A DNA stretch of 64,000 nucleotides from Mycetocola miduiensis (GTDB lineage Bacteria > Actinomycetota > Actinomycetes > Actinomycetales > Microbacteriaceae): the NCBI RefSeq assembly GCF_900115155.1, contig NZ_FOVM01000004.1:1-64000 (forward strand), given 5' to 3'. The position numbers were made by a program, and so were the translations under genes. Positions 7,483 through 16,212 of the stretch are shown one piece after another. The notes below the pieces were generated by a model. That model was not told the DNA's origin. It ran no database searches and saw only the letters and a program-made list of their open reading frames with translations. The number at the start of each line of letters is the position of its first letter. The stretch's first letter is position 1.

Positions 7483-8462
7483 ATCGCGGCCTGCATGTAG
7501 TTCAAGCTGACACCGGTAACTGTCGTCGGCCCGTGGTTGATGATGCCGGTGCCGACAGCCTTTTGAAGTTCCACCTTGACCGTCGCGGGCTGCCCGGAGA
7601 GAGCACTGAGATCCTCAAGGAATGATCCGAGAGGCAACGAGAATCGCCGCCCGGGCCAGTTGTACGTGGCATTCGTCTCCGTGACTGCCACGGGAGTCGA
7701 ACTGCGGGTGCCCGCCGCTGTGGTGATCGACACGCGCAAAAACCCACGCCATTCGCCGGAATTGACCAGAAGGCCGGAGACCGAAATGTTCGCGTACGCG
7801 CGCGTCGCCCACTCGGGGATACGCCCGGACGCGGTGAGGGACGCAAGTGTGGTCCACGCTGCGCTCGTCGGCAGGTCAGTGTTCGCGCCTGGCCCGACGA
7901 CAGACCATGCCTCCATCGCCGATTTGGGCTGCGCGATGCCGCGAACATCTTTGATCATCGCGGCCGTGATCGTTCCCGTGGACGCAGGGATGTCGATTCG
8001 AGCGAGTGTGATCGCCGAGCTTCCCTCATAACCGTTCACGGACTGCAAACGGGTAGTGTCCGCCGGCACGTTCGGGATCACCCGCAGGAAGACATACGGT
8101 CCCACCTTCGGGTCGCTCGGATCTTGCCAAGGCTCGCCCGCCATGAACGGATCTTCGACCCGGGCGACGATGAGGTCTGACCGGCCGGCGCCCGAACCCG
8201 TCGCTGCGATCCCCACCTGCGTCTCCGTCGGCATCCGTGACACATAGGTTTGCTGGGCGCCGCCGACGGCGCGGTTGAGGATCAGCGCGGCTCCCGGTAG
8301 AGCGCGGACTGCACCCCCAGGAACCGCCAGTGGCAGCACTTTGAGGTCGGTGGGGGTGATCACCCCTTCCACGCCTCCGGTTGCCGCGTAGGCCAACAGT
8401 CGCGCGACTTCAGGGGAGTGTTGCGCCCCGCCGCCGACGAACCAAGGGACCGGATCGAACAT
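7479..8462 (-). CDS. Minor tail protein
   Basis: 327 residues from the ATG at 8462; upstream in-frame starts would invade the neighbour. The N-terminal half resembles an adhesin-type minor tail protein of actinobacterial siphoviruses (IPASTGTITAAMIKDVRG-like stretch), the C-terminal half is a beta-sandwich-like region. It lies between the distal tail protein and the Gp37-like protein. Confidence 0.68.
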   Translation of the reverse strand: MFDPVPWFVGGGAQHSPEVARLLAYAATGGVEGVITPTDLKVLPLAVPGGAVRALPGAALILNRAVGGAQQTYVSRMPTETQVGIAATGSGAGRSDLIVARVEDPFMAGEPWQDPSDPKVGPYVFLRVIPNVPADTTRLQSVNGYEGSSAITLARIDIPASTGTITAAMIKDVRGIAQPKSAMEAWSVVGPGANTDLPTSAAWTTLASLTASGRIPEWATRAYANISVSGLLVNSGEWRGFLRVSITTAAGTRSSTPVAVTETNATYNWPGRRFSLPLGSFLEDLSALSGQPATVKVELQKAVGTGIINHGPTTVTGVSLNYMQAAI

Positions 8463-8475
8463 GTGTGCCTGCTTT

Positions 8476-9342
8476 CTAGAACGTGGTGAAGGCGTCCCGC
8501 CACCGAGCGGTGACGCGAGCTGTGCCTGCTTCGGACGCACCCCGGAGCACGAGTTCGTGCCGGCCCGGAGGGAGCGCCGTCTGAGACATGCGGGTCGATG
8601 TTGGAGCGAGCGACACGGATGCCCCGTTGCGCCTTGCGGTGCGTACGTGAGGGCGAGTGTCGATGGTGAGGACTTCGTCGAAGGCGAGGGTGCCGCGGTA
8701 CTCCAGCCGGAACAGCCCGACGACTTCCACCACCGGGTCGATGAGCGGCCCCTCGACCTCGTAGATTCCGCAGGTCGACACCTCCCCGGTGACGGTGAAC
8801 GCCGTGGAGCGATCCGAGGTTTCCGTCGTCGCGAGTGGCGACTGCAGTGGAGCGATGAGCCCGCCGCCGGGGGAAGGCACGAGCGTCACCGATGCTTCGT
8901 TCTCCACACCGGAGAACCAGAGGTCGGAGGTGGCGGTGAAGTCGCAGGTTGCCCGGATGAGGCCCTGCTTCCGGTACGTATCGTCGTGGGAGAACCGTCG
9001 GGGTCGACCGAACGTGAGCCGCCCGGACGGTGCCTCGAGAGTCGAGACTGCCCCGGGCGTGCGGCGTACCTGATCGGCACGCCACACCTGCCGGACCTGC
9101 TGCAGCGCCGAGACAGCCGCGGACTCGGAGAGGAGATCGCCGATGTCCAACGTGAGCAGGATCGAGGAACCGTCAAGCTCGTCGGCGCCGAAGATGATCC
9201 CGTCGCCGCCTGGCATGCTCACGTCATCCGTTCGGACGCCGTACCCGATCTCCGGTGCCGATGTGAGTACCACGGGGTGACCCGAAGATTCCCAGATCTC
9301 CACTGTCGCGGTTCCGGACGACACCAGCCATTTACCGGCCAT
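8476..9342 (-). CDS. Distal tail protein (Dit-like)
   Basis: 288 residues from the ATG at 9342, chosen because longer in-frame starts run deep into the tape-measure gene. Position directly after the tape measure, a beta-rich N-terminal domain and length near 290 fit the Dit/minor tail hub protein that caps the tail tube. The start overlaps the tape-measure stop by 11 nt. Confidence 0.7.
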   Translation of the reverse strand: MAGKWLVSSGTATVEIWESSGHPVVLTSAPEIGYGVRTDDVSMPGGDGIIFGADELDGSSILLTLDIGDLLSESAAVSALQQVRQVWRADQVRRTPGAVSTLEAPSGRLTFGRPRRFSHDDTYRKQGLIRATCDFTATSDLWFSGVENEASVTLVPSPGGGLIAPLQSPLATTETSDRSTAFTVTGEVSTCGIYEVEGPLIDPVVEVVGLFRLEYRGTLAFDEVLTIDTRPHVRTARRNGASVSLAPTSTRMSQTALPPGRHELVLRGASEAGTARVTARWRDAFTTF

Positions 9343-12300
9343 GTCTGCCGCCTCTCTGAATCGTGCGGAGGAAGAAACTGAGTTCCTCGAGTGCGTCGCG
9401 GGCGTGTTCCTCGGAGGTGTTCTCGAAAGTGACCTGTCCGATGAGCGGCCCGCCGGCGACGACCGGTGCAGTGCTGCCCGTGCGGCCGCCGTCGGCGAAC
9501 GCTTGAGCGCCAACCGGCACCAGCTGGTAACCGAACTCGTTCGCGGCGTCAGCGAGGATCTGCGTGGACCGTCCACGCTTCGCCTGGGCAATGGGGATGT
9601 AGTACTCCCCGCCGGTCTCAGGCTCCGCCCACACCCGCATGGTGCCCGCGCGAGCGAACTGTGCGACGTGGTTCTCCGACCGGCCACCGTTGGCGTAGAA
9701 GTCGAGCCGGCCGCCGTCGGCCATGCCCGAGCCGCCGCCGGTTTCGCCGCCGCTCAGGGTGATCTGCAATCGACGCTGGATCGAGTTCATCAGGATCTTG
9801 AAGTTGTCGAGCTTCCTCGTCGCATCACCGGTATCCGCGTCAACTGTCACGTTCGGGTCCGAGGACTCGATCTCCAGCTTGTACTCGGCCATGATCTGCT
9901 CGACCGTGGCCGTACCGTTCGACAGTTTCGTCGCGATCTCGCGTGCAGCTTCCTCGCCGAGCTGCGCGGACGCAGCCGAGATGACCGCCTGAGAGTTCGC
10001 AAGTGTCGTCGCGAACGCACCTGTCGCTGCCGCTGCCTTCTCCGCATACAGTGGTTCCAGCTTCGCCAGCTCCTCATCAGATGCCGTAGCCAGTGCGGCA
10101 ACGAGCGGGGCACCTTCCGGGCCGAGCTTCGCAAGCTCGTCCAGCATCCCTTCCGAAACCCGCCCAGCGAGCAGAACCATGTTCGATTCCCAGTTGTTCT
10201 GGGCGTCGACCTGAGTCTGCAACTCCGTGATGTAGTCGCTGATGGCGATGGATACACCGTCGTAGAACGTCTCCCACGAATCCTTCGTGTCCTTCGTGGC
10301 ATCCGCAGTGGATTGTGCAACGTCCTGGTTCTTCTGAACCACGGCGTCGTATGTCCCGCCGAGAGAGACGAACGCAGCGTCTTGCTCCTGAATCTCCGCG
10401 CGCCACTCTTCACCCTTGGCGATGGCTTCTTCTTCAGCGGCAACGAGTAGTTCCGTGGCCTCCGTTTGCGCCTTCGTCTTTGTGGTGGTGTCACCGGTCG
10501 CGAGGGCGAGAAGCCGTTTCAGGTTCAGAGCTTCGTCGTCAGTGGTGACGTTGATGCCTTGTTCCTTCGCCTGCTTAACGAGCGCCTCACGGTACTGGGG
10601 CATCTGGCGGAGGAGCACCCCGAGTTGCTTCTGCGAGCCGTCAGTCTCGTCGGCCATCAGCTTGAACGCACGTTGCGCCGTGGGTAGAGCTGACTGGGCG
10701 ATAACCCCCAGCCGCTCACCCGTGGTCTTCAGTGCGTTTCGGAAACCGATGGTTTCAGTCGTGAACCGCAGGAAGACGTTGTCGTCCTGCGCGCTCACCT
10801 TGTCGAGCATCTCGGACATGTTCTTCAGGTCCGCCTCGACGTCGCGGAACGCGCTCCACTCGCGGCCCTTGCCGACGTCGTCGAAGATGTCTGCCGCGGT
10901 CTTCGCAGTGAAGAGCGCGTTCTCGACTTCCTCGGATGTCGCCTTCAGTGAGTCAAGGTGACGCTCGAGGAGCATCACCGACACAACGCCGGCGGCGAGG
11001 CCAAGACCCCACGGTCCACCCATGAATGACGCGAAGCCTTTCATGCGGGCGGTAGCGGTGGGCATCATCACTGAGAGCGCCCGGACGGCACCGATCAGTT
11101 CGACGGTCTTCGGAACTGCCAGGAGCATGGCGCCGCCCATGAGCAGTACCGCACCAGTGACGAGCCCTGTCTGCACGAAAACCGACTGCAGCTCAGGGTC
11201 CATGCCGCCGAGACCGTCCGCGAGACCGCCGATGAACGCCGTTACGTCGCGGACCGCGGGGAGCAGCACCTCACCGAACTGGATCGCGGTTTCCGTGACC
11301 CGGTTCTGTACGATCGCCATCTGCGACTCGGTGGTCTGGTACCGCTTGTACGCCTCCTGCTGCAGGGCGCTGTTTTCCTCCCACGCCTTGTTGCCTGTGG
11401 CGAGGGAGTCGGTGAGCAGGTCGCCAGCGTTGGCCATCGACAGCAACGCGTTCGAGACACGGATGTCCTTCTGGCCGAGGTCGTCGAGCGTGGTGAACAC
11501 GTCTCCGCCGGCGTCGGCCATCTTGCCGAGACCCTGGATGAACAGGTTGATCGCCTCAGCCGGGGCACCCTTGAATTTCGTCGCGAACTGGTCCGCGGAC
11601 ATTCCCGCGACGGACGCCCACTTCTCGAGGTCTTCACCGTTGGTGGAGACCTCCTTGGCGATGTCCGTCATGATGCGGGAGATAGCCGAACCACCGGCCT
11701 CGACCTCGATACCTGCGGAGGCGAGTGCGTTCGCGAACGACAGCACTTCCGCCTCGCTGAGGCCAATGATCTTTCCGGCGCCAGCGATCCGCTGGGCCAT
11801 GAAGATGATGTCCTTCTCCGTGGACGCACCATTGTTACCGAGCGAGACGAGGGCGGAGCCGAGCCGGTCGACGTCGTCGGGCGCGGTCTGCATGATGTTC
11901 ATGAACTGCGCGATGGCCGTCGCTGCCTCGTCCGAGGTCAGGTTCGTCGTTTCGCCGAGGTCGACCATCGTCTTCGTGAAGGAGACGATCGAGTCGGCGG
12001 CCACACCGAGCTGACCAGCAGCCTCAGCGACGGCCGCGATTTCGTCATGCGTGCCTGGGAGGACTGCCGTCAGGTCGCGGAGCCCTTCCTCGATTTCGTC
12101 GAGCTTCGCTGCGGGTGCGTCAACCGTCTTGGTGACGCCAGCCCACGACGACTCCCAGTCCATGGCAGCTTTCGCCGACAGACCAGCCACAGCGACGAAC
12201 GCTGCACCGATGCCGACGGCCGCCTGGCCGACCTCGCGAGATGTCCGCTTGGCGTCCTCCGACATGCCGGTGAGGGCTTTACCACTTTTCTCGGTAGCCT

Positions 12301-12550
12301 TTGTGGCCTCTTCGGTCTTCTGCTTCGTCGCCGTCTGCGACTTGCCGAGTTCGTCGGTCTCCTTCGCCGCAGTCTTCGTTTTCTTCGCGGTGCCGTCCTG
12401 CGCTTTGCCGAGTTCCTCCGTCGACTTACCGGTGGCCTTCGCTGTGGCGCCCGCCTTCGCGAGCGCAGCATCATTCGCCTTGAGTTCCTTCTCGAAGACC
12501 TCCGCGCCCATCGTCTGGATGCGGTAGATCAGAGCGCCGGCTTCGAACAT
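9332..12550 (-). CDS. Tape measure protein
   Basis: 1072 residues, the longest gene in the element. The N-terminal 130 residues are a K/E/A/T-rich coiled coil, followed by a TP901-type domain (about 140-420), hydrophobic segments (about 470-500 and 520-540), more helix, and a C-terminal region with ADGGR and a WAEPETGGEYYIPI motif. Tape measures set tail length, roughly 1.5 angstrom per residue in the family, so a tail near 160 nm is expected. The start overlaps the end of the frameshifted chaperone by 80 nt in another frame. Confidence 0.95.
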   Translation of the reverse strand: MFEAGALIYRIQTMGAEVFEKELKANDAALAKAGATAKATGKSTEELGKAQDGTAKKTKTAAKETDELGKSQTATKQKTEEATKATEKSGKALTGMSEDAKRTSREVGQAAVGIGAAFVAVAGLSAKAAMDWESSWAGVTKTVDAPAAKLDEIEEGLRDLTAVLPGTHDEIAAVAEAAGQLGVAADSIVSFTKTMVDLGETTNLTSDEAATAIAQFMNIMQTAPDDVDRLGSALVSLGNNGASTEKDIIFMAQRIAGAGKIIGLSEAEVLSFANALASAGIEVEAGGSAISRIMTDIAKEVSTNGEDLEKWASVAGMSADQFATKFKGAPAEAINLFIQGLGKMADAGGDVFTTLDDLGQKDIRVSNALLSMANAGDLLTDSLATGNKAWEENSALQQEAYKRYQTTESQMAIVQNRVTETAIQFGEVLLPAVRDVTAFIGGLADGLGGMDPELQSVFVQTGLVTGAVLLMGGAMLLAVPKTVELIGAVRALSVMMPTATARMKGFASFMGGPWGLGLAAGVVSVMLLERHLDSLKATSEEVENALFTAKTAADIFDDVGKGREWSAFRDVEADLKNMSEMLDKVSAQDDNVFLRFTTETIGFRNALKTTGERLGVIAQSALPTAQRAFKLMADETDGSQKQLGVLLRQMPQYREALVKQAKEQGINVTTDDEALNLKRLLALATGDTTTKTKAQTEATELLVAAEEEAIAKGEEWRAEIQEQDAAFVSLGGTYDAVVQKNQDVAQSTADATKDTKDSWETFYDGVSIAISDYITELQTQVDAQNNWESNMVLLAGRVSEGMLDELAKLGPEGAPLVAALATASDEELAKLEPLYAEKAAAATGAFATTLANSQAVISAASAQLGEEAAREIATKLSNGTATVEQIMAEYKLEIESSDPNVTVDADTGDATRKLDNFKILMNSIQRRLQITLSGGETGGGSGMADGGRLDFYANGGRSENHVAQFARAGTMRVWAEPETGGEYYIPIAQAKRGRSTQILADAANEFGYQLVPVGAQAFADGGRTGSTAPVVAGGPLIGQVTFENTSEEHARDALEELSFFLRTIQRGGRHGR

Positions 12551-13312
12551 GGGCGTTCACCTGCTTTCGGAGCCATGAGGCATCAATGTCGCGGAGGCGT
12601 TCGATCGCGGAACGCGTGAAGTGCCACGGGCGTGTGTCGAGAGCCCGATCAAGGTCGGGAATCAGTTGGTTTTGTGCCAGGTCAAGCTCGACTTCGCCGA
12701 ACAGCTGCGGGAGGGCGAGCAGCCAGAACTCGCGGGTCGTTATCCCGCGCTCGGCTTCGGCTTTGCCGGCTGCCTGTCTTGCGGCTGCTTCCCGGGCTTC
12801 GCGCCACCCTGCGGGGTAGACGTACTCGGGGAACTGGCCTGTAGCTGGATCAGGTTTTCCAATGCCGAACTGGGCGATGTCCTCGAGGGTGAGAGACCCA
12901 AACGAGCTACCAACGCCCAGAGTGCTTTTACCCCACCAGCGACGCCTTCACCTGCCTCGACGAATGCCGTGACTCCGTCGATGCCGAGGACGGTCTGCCA
13001 GAAGAACGCCGGGAGGAGCACCGATTCCGCTTCGCCGAGCCTCAGCTCCTCGCTGATGCGGTTGTAGACGTGCCGCTCGCTCTCGGGCAGAGGAATGTAG
13101 AAACCGGTCTCAGGATCGAACTGGGCACCGTCGACGCACATCATGAGCGCGTCGGTGATCTCCTCGTCCGGGGCGGCACCGACAGCACCGTTCAGGTATG
13201 AGTCGGTGACTTGCACGCCGACCTTGCCGGGCAGCGGTTTGATGATGAATGGTTCGGGGATGTTCTCGACGGTCAGGTGCAGATCGCGCCCAACCTGTGT
13301 TGCTGTGATCAC
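12471..13312 (-). CDS. Tail assembly chaperone, -1 frameshift product
   Basis: Ribosomes that shift -1 on TTTGGGT (12896-12902) leave the upstream frame after ...VARLG and continue with SLTLEDIAQFG, reading a well-formed second domain (PEYVYPAGWREA, TTREFWLLALPQLFGEV) to a TGA at 12471-12473, about 280 residues in total. The -1 frame is open only downstream of a TGA near 12937, so it cannot start independently at a good site. A G/GT pair of this kind before the tape measure is a conserved siphovirus arrangement needed for tail assembly. Confidence 0.82.
12740..13312 (-). CDS. Tail assembly chaperone (unshifted form)
   Basis: 190 residues from a GTG. The first about 140 residues form the conserved chaperone part (PEPFIIKPLPGK, TGFYIPLPE, LLPAFFWQTVLG); after the slippery site the frame reads a low-complexity Ser/Pro/Lys tail (PSTSTPQGGAKPGKQPQ) to TAA, as expected for the default product. 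It binds the tape measure during tail assembly. It lies between the major tail protein and the tape measure. Confidence 0.85.
   Translation of the reverse strand: MITATQVGRDLHLTVENIPEPFIIKPLPGKVGVQVTDSYLNGAVGAAPDEEITDALMMCVDGAQFDPETGFYIPLPESERHVYNRISEELRLGEAESVLLPAFFWQTVLGIDGVTAFVEAGEGVAGGVKALWALVARLGLSPSRTSPSSALENLIQLQASSPSTSTPQGGAKPGKQPQDRQPAKPKPSAG
12896..12902 (-). promoter_or_regulatory. -1 frameshift slippery heptamer TTTGGGT
   Basis: The minus strand reads cgT TTG GGT ctc in the chaperone frame, an exact X XXY YYZ heptamer. A slip gives TTT GGG, leaving both tRNAs acceptably paired. It is inside the short overlap of the two frames, exactly where the coding quality switches. Confidence 0.8.
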
Positions 13313-13340
13313 TGAAAGCCTGTCTCTCGTGTGAATGGGT

Positions 13341-13373
13341 GAGGCCGCGACAGAGCCTGTCTGTCGCGGCCTC
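13341..13373 (-). terminator. 13-bp hairpin after major tail gene
   Basis: GAGGCCGCGACAG pairs perfectly with CTGTCGCGGCCTC across a 7-nt loop, 11 nt past the major tail protein stop. There is no T-tract, so it probably attenuates readthrough or protects the abundant upstream mRNA from 3' decay. Confidence 0.6.
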
Positions 13374-13384
13374 AGGGGTGGGTG

Positions 13385-14134
13385 CTACGCCGCGTTGTAC
13401 GGCAGCGCGAGCGACGCGCCAGCTGCGTTCGTCACGATGATCGGCGCCGAACCGGCGACGGCGGCGGGGATCTGAATGACTGCCGCGTAGTTGTCGACGA
13501 TGCGGAGCTCGGTGACGGGCTCGCCGCCGATGGTCGCGGACACTGCCGAGGCGAGGCCATAACCGCGGACGACGATCAGGTCACCGACGCTCTGGCCGGC
13601 CGGGGTTGCCGACTCCAGGATCGGGATACCCGTTCCGGCGATCGGCGAGACGATCCGGTCGACCACGCCATCGTTGGTGAGAGTGAACGTCCAGCCGCCC
13701 TTGTCAGCGAACCCGGTGTTCAGGTCGGAGACGGCGATCGAGAACTTTCCCTCGAAAGCCGGGAGGTCCTCGTCGAGCGCGTCGAACCACTGGAACTCGC
13801 GCTTGTTGTCCTCACCCTCCGAGTAGGCGGCCTTGATGAGGTCGACGAGCCATGCCTGCGCGGCGACGATCTTCTTCGTCACCGGATCGCGGACGCCTTC
13901 GACGGAGAACGACGGGGCGAAGTTGTAACCGATGACGTCCTTCGACTGGCGTCCCTTCGTGCCGTACACCTCGCGGTTGATCTCGATGGGGGTCGGGTTC
14001 CCGGCGAGGTTGTTGATGTCGCCGGTGGTGTTGACCCATGCGCCGTTGAGCTTGACGCGGAGGATCTTCTGGTGCGCGAGAGCCAGCGAACCGGCGCTCG
14101 GGGTGGTGGTGTTGTAGAGGCTGTGGTCGGCCAT
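13385..14134 (-). CDS. Major tail protein with C-terminal IPT/TIG domain
   Basis: 249 residues preceded by AGGAG. The N-terminal part (1-160) is the tail-tube subunit; about residues 170-248 form an IPT/TIG immunoglobulin-like domain (ILESATPAGQSVGDLIVVRG, IGGEPVTELRIVD, APIIVTNAAGAS). Such decorations project from siphovirus tails and may bind surfaces weakly. Followed by a perfect hairpin that may set its expression above the chaperones. Confidence 0.88.
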   Translation of the reverse strand: MADHSLYNTTTPSAGSLALAHQKILRVKLNGAWVNTTGDINNLAGNPTPIEINREVYGTKGRQSKDVIGYNFAPSFSVEGVRDPVTKKIVAAQAWLVDLIKAAYSEGEDNKREFQWFDALDEDLPAFEGKFSIAVSDLNTGFADKGGWTFTLTNDGVVDRIVSPIAGTGIPILESATPAGQSVGDLIVVRGYGLASAVSATIGGEPVTELRIVDNYAAVIQIPAAVAGSAPIIVTNAAGASLALPYNAA

Positions 14135-14200
14135 TGTGGTACTCCTAATCGATTGATGCCCAGGTGGGCCGGGTGCCCCGGTTGGGGTGTCTGTTGGCGG

Positions 14201-14638
14201 TTACGCGCCGCGTCGGCGCCCGCGGAAGTAGAACGTCTGGATGCTCGCCGTGCGGCCGTTTGAGTCGGCGCTGTAGTCGAGTCGGGAGAACTCCCACGCC
14301 CAGCTGATGTGCATGCCGGGCGGCACGCCTTCCTTGTGATCGAGCGCGTCGAAGATGAACCCGGCGAGGTTGCCGGCGGCGATCCTGTTGCCCTTCACGC
14401 GGGACAGGATGTCGATCGGGAACACGAGGTTCGAGCGGCCCTCAGGGATCGGTCGGCGTGACGTGAGCACGATGCAGTTGTCCAGCGTCGTCGGCAGGTC
14501 CGGCCCGTTCGTGAAGATGCCCCGCTCGGTGGCGGTGTAGGGAATCGTCCCCGCCTTGTACACACCCACCTGCTGGTCGTGGAGATACTGGGCGAGAGCC
14601 CGTTTCAGTTCGACCTCTTGGGATACCGGGTCAGCCAT
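14201..14638 (-). CDS. Tail terminator / minor capsid-like protein
   Basis: 145 residues from ATG 14638. Placed between the gp10-like connector and the major tail protein, where siphoviruses encode the tail terminator that caps the tube and joins it to the head. The sequence pattern (IVLTSRRPIPEGRSN, RIAAGNLAGFIFDAL, two Trp before the C-terminus) is consistent with phage minor capsid/tail-terminator families. Upstream in-frame starts fall inside the neighbouring gene. Confidence 0.65.
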   Translation of the reverse strand: MADPVSQEVELKRALAQYLHDQQVGVYKAGTIPYTATERGIFTNGPDLPTTLDNCIVLTSRRPIPEGRSNLVFPIDILSRVKGNRIAAGNLAGFIFDALDHKEGVPPGMHISWAWEFSRLDYSADSNGRTASIQTFYFRGRRRGA

Positions 14639-14640
14639 GG

Positions 14641-15021
14641 TCAACCTTTCGCGATGATCGCGCCGAGCACGTCTTTGTTCTCCATCGCCGGTTCCTCGAC
14701 GTAGTGCGACTGGCGGCCGTTCTGGAAGTTCGACCCGCCGGAGTAGCGGCGGCCGAGGGAGTCGACCAGTGCCTGGTCGGCATGCCAACGGGCGGCGTAC
14801 GCGGTGTCGTAGACGACGCCTGCGCCCTCGGTGGCATCGGTGGCGAGTTCGACCTGCCCGGAGGCGACGAGCGTCCCGTCGTCGTCCATGGGTGCCCGTG
14901 TGGAGGACAGCGCGAGGAGGCGTTCGGCGGCGCGGTTCTCTCCGTTGACGATGTGCACCATCGCCTCGTTGTAGATCTGCGGGAAGTTGGACACCAGGTC
15001 GACCTGCACGCGAACGCCCAT
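14641..15021 (-). CDS. Head-tail connector (minor capsid, gp10-like)
   Basis: 126 residues. The VYDTAYAARWHAD stretch is typical of phage minor capsid/gp10-like proteins, which join head completion to the tail. Its stop is 2 nt from the start of the terminator-like gene. It is preceded by a rightward HTH gene whose promoter lies just upstream. Confidence 0.65.
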   Translation of the reverse strand: MGVRVQVDLVSNFPQIYNEAMVHIVNGENRAAERLLALSSTRAPMDDDGTLVASGQVELATDATEGAGVVYDTAYAARWHADQALVDSLGRRYSGGSNFQNGRQSHYVEEPAMENKDVLGAIIAKG

Positions 15022-15053
15022 GGTGGTCCCCGCTTTCTGGCTAGCATTCAGCT

Positions 15054-15290
15054 ATGGATGCTCAGACGCTCGTTCAGATCTCACAGCTTCGACGGATGTG
15101 TAAATCTGGTGAGGCTCGCGCGATCCGTGAAGCAGCCGAGTTGACTCGCGATGAGGTCGCATCAGTTCTCGGTGTCGATGAGTCACTGGTCGAGATGTGG
15201 GAGAAGGGAAGCGCAACGCCTCAGCCCGACGTCGCGCTTCCGTACGGCGAGCTGCTCGGATCGCTGAAAGCTGCGATGGCAGCCTCTTAG
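15054..15290 (+). CDS. Small HTH protein inside late operon
   Basis: 78 residues with an XRE-like helix-turn-helix (about 23-57: AIREAAELTRDEVASVLGVD...VEMWEKG). It reads rightward, opposite to every structural gene around it, and TAGCAT at 15042-15047 lies exactly 6 nt before the ATG, so it should be an independent leaderless transcript. It overlaps the connector gene at 15287 tail-to-tail by 4 nt. It may regulate prophage or host genes; target unknown. Confidence 0.7.
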   Translation: MDAQTLVQISQLRRMCKSGEARAIREAAELTRDEVASVLGVDESLVEMWEKGSATPQPDVALPYGELLGSLKAAMAAS

Positions 15291-15634
15291 GCCAGGTACA
15301 GCTCCACGTGATTCGGGGTGCGCGCGTTGTAGTCGAACCATGCGGAGTCGATGACCTCTGCGGTTCGTTCCCGCGGGGTGCCCTTGAACACCGTGACCCG
15401 AGAGCGGGGCTGCACGTCGTCAGTCGGCAGGAGCACGACGAACATCGTCGAGGTGATCTCCTGGCCGCTTGTCGATGAGGTGCTGCGGCGGTCGACGACG
15501 AGGCGTGACTTCTGCTCGACGTACGCCGGCCGTTCCGTGTCCGGGTCGGACCACAGCTCGCCCTCGCCGCCCTCACCGAGCAGGCGAACGATGTCGACCC
15601 GGTGCGGGAGGTGCTTCTCTTTGAGGCGGGCCAT
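15287..15634 (-). CDS. Head-tail stopper / connector
   Basis: 115 residues from ATG 15634. Small basic N-terminus, central beta strands (EITSTMFVVLLP, RVTVFKGTPRERTAEVIDS) and a ...VELYLA end match head-closure (stopper) proteins in size and position between the head-tail adaptor and the gp10-like protein. It shares one base with the preceding gene's stop codon. Confidence 0.62.
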   Translation of the reverse strand: MARLKEKHLPHRVDIVRLLGEGGEGELWSDPDTERPAYVEQKSRLVVDRRSTSSTSGQEITSTMFVVLLPTDDVQPRSRVTVFKGTPRERTAEVIDSAWFDYNARTPNHVELYLA

Positions 15635-16041
15635 TAGTAGCTCACCAGTGGGGTGAGCAGGCCAGCGTTGCGGAGGATGTTGATCGCCTTCGCACCGAAT
15701 CGGCGCTCTTGCGCGTCGCCGTCGGATTCGCGGGAGCTGGTGGTGCCGAGCGACACGGAACCGATCTTGATCGCACCCTCGTGCGCGCCAGCGCCGGTCG
15801 GGGCGCCCGTTTCCTCCCAGTACTCGACGATCGCGCACGTCGCCTCGGTGAACGCGTCGGACAGGTCAGCATCCGTGGCGTACCCGTCGTCGTCGGTCAC
15901 ATACCCGGCGAGGCGGGTGAGGGACTCGACCTCGATGGATGCCGACCGGAGCCGCTTCTGGAGCTTCGCGTCGTCGCCGTCGAACGCATCCTCGGCGAGG
16001 CGGGCGTAATCGGTGGGGGTGGCGAATGTGCGCTGAGCCAT
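15634..16041 (-). CDS. Head-tail adaptor
   Basis: 135 residues from ATG 16041, one base after the stop of the 55-residue gene upstream. Mostly helical, with TPTDYARLAEDAF at the start and ATCAIVEYWEETG in the middle, as in head-tail adaptor (gp6/gp15-like) proteins that dock on the portal. Confidence 0.65.
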   Translation of the reverse strand: MAQRTFATPTDYARLAEDAFDGDDAKLQKRLRSASIEVESLTRLAGYVTDDDGYATDADLSDAFTEATCAIVEYWEETGAPTGAGAHEGAIKIGSVSLGTTSSRESDGDAQERRFGAKAINILRNAGLLTPLVSY

Positions 16042-16042
16042 G

Positions 16043-16210
16043 TCAGTCCTTGTCTCTCGATCGTTCGAGTGCCTCGGCGAGGATGCGTGCATTGCGGTCG
16101 GCACGCTCTGCGTCGAAGGCGATCGGGATGTAGCACTCGGTCCCTGTTTCGGGCTCCGCCCACGCGCGACCACCATCGTGGAGAATGCCGCCGTCGGCGA
16201 ACTCGGCCAT
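16043..16210 (-). CDS. 55-aa protein sharing a tape-measure motif
   Basis: Start ATG at 16210, stop TGA at 16043-16045, tightly packed between two structural genes. The sequence contains GGRAWAEPETGTECYIPI, strikingly like VWAEPETGGEYYIPI near the C-terminus of the tape-measure protein, each followed by a basic helix (ADRNARILAEAL versus GRSTQILADAA). Homology of the two segments is inferred from this. Its role is unknown; it might bind the same partner as the tape-measure end. Confidence 0.72.
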   Translation of the reverse strand: MAEFADGGILHDGGRAWAEPETGTECYIPIAFDAERADRNARILAEALERSRDKD

Positions 16211-16212
16211 GG

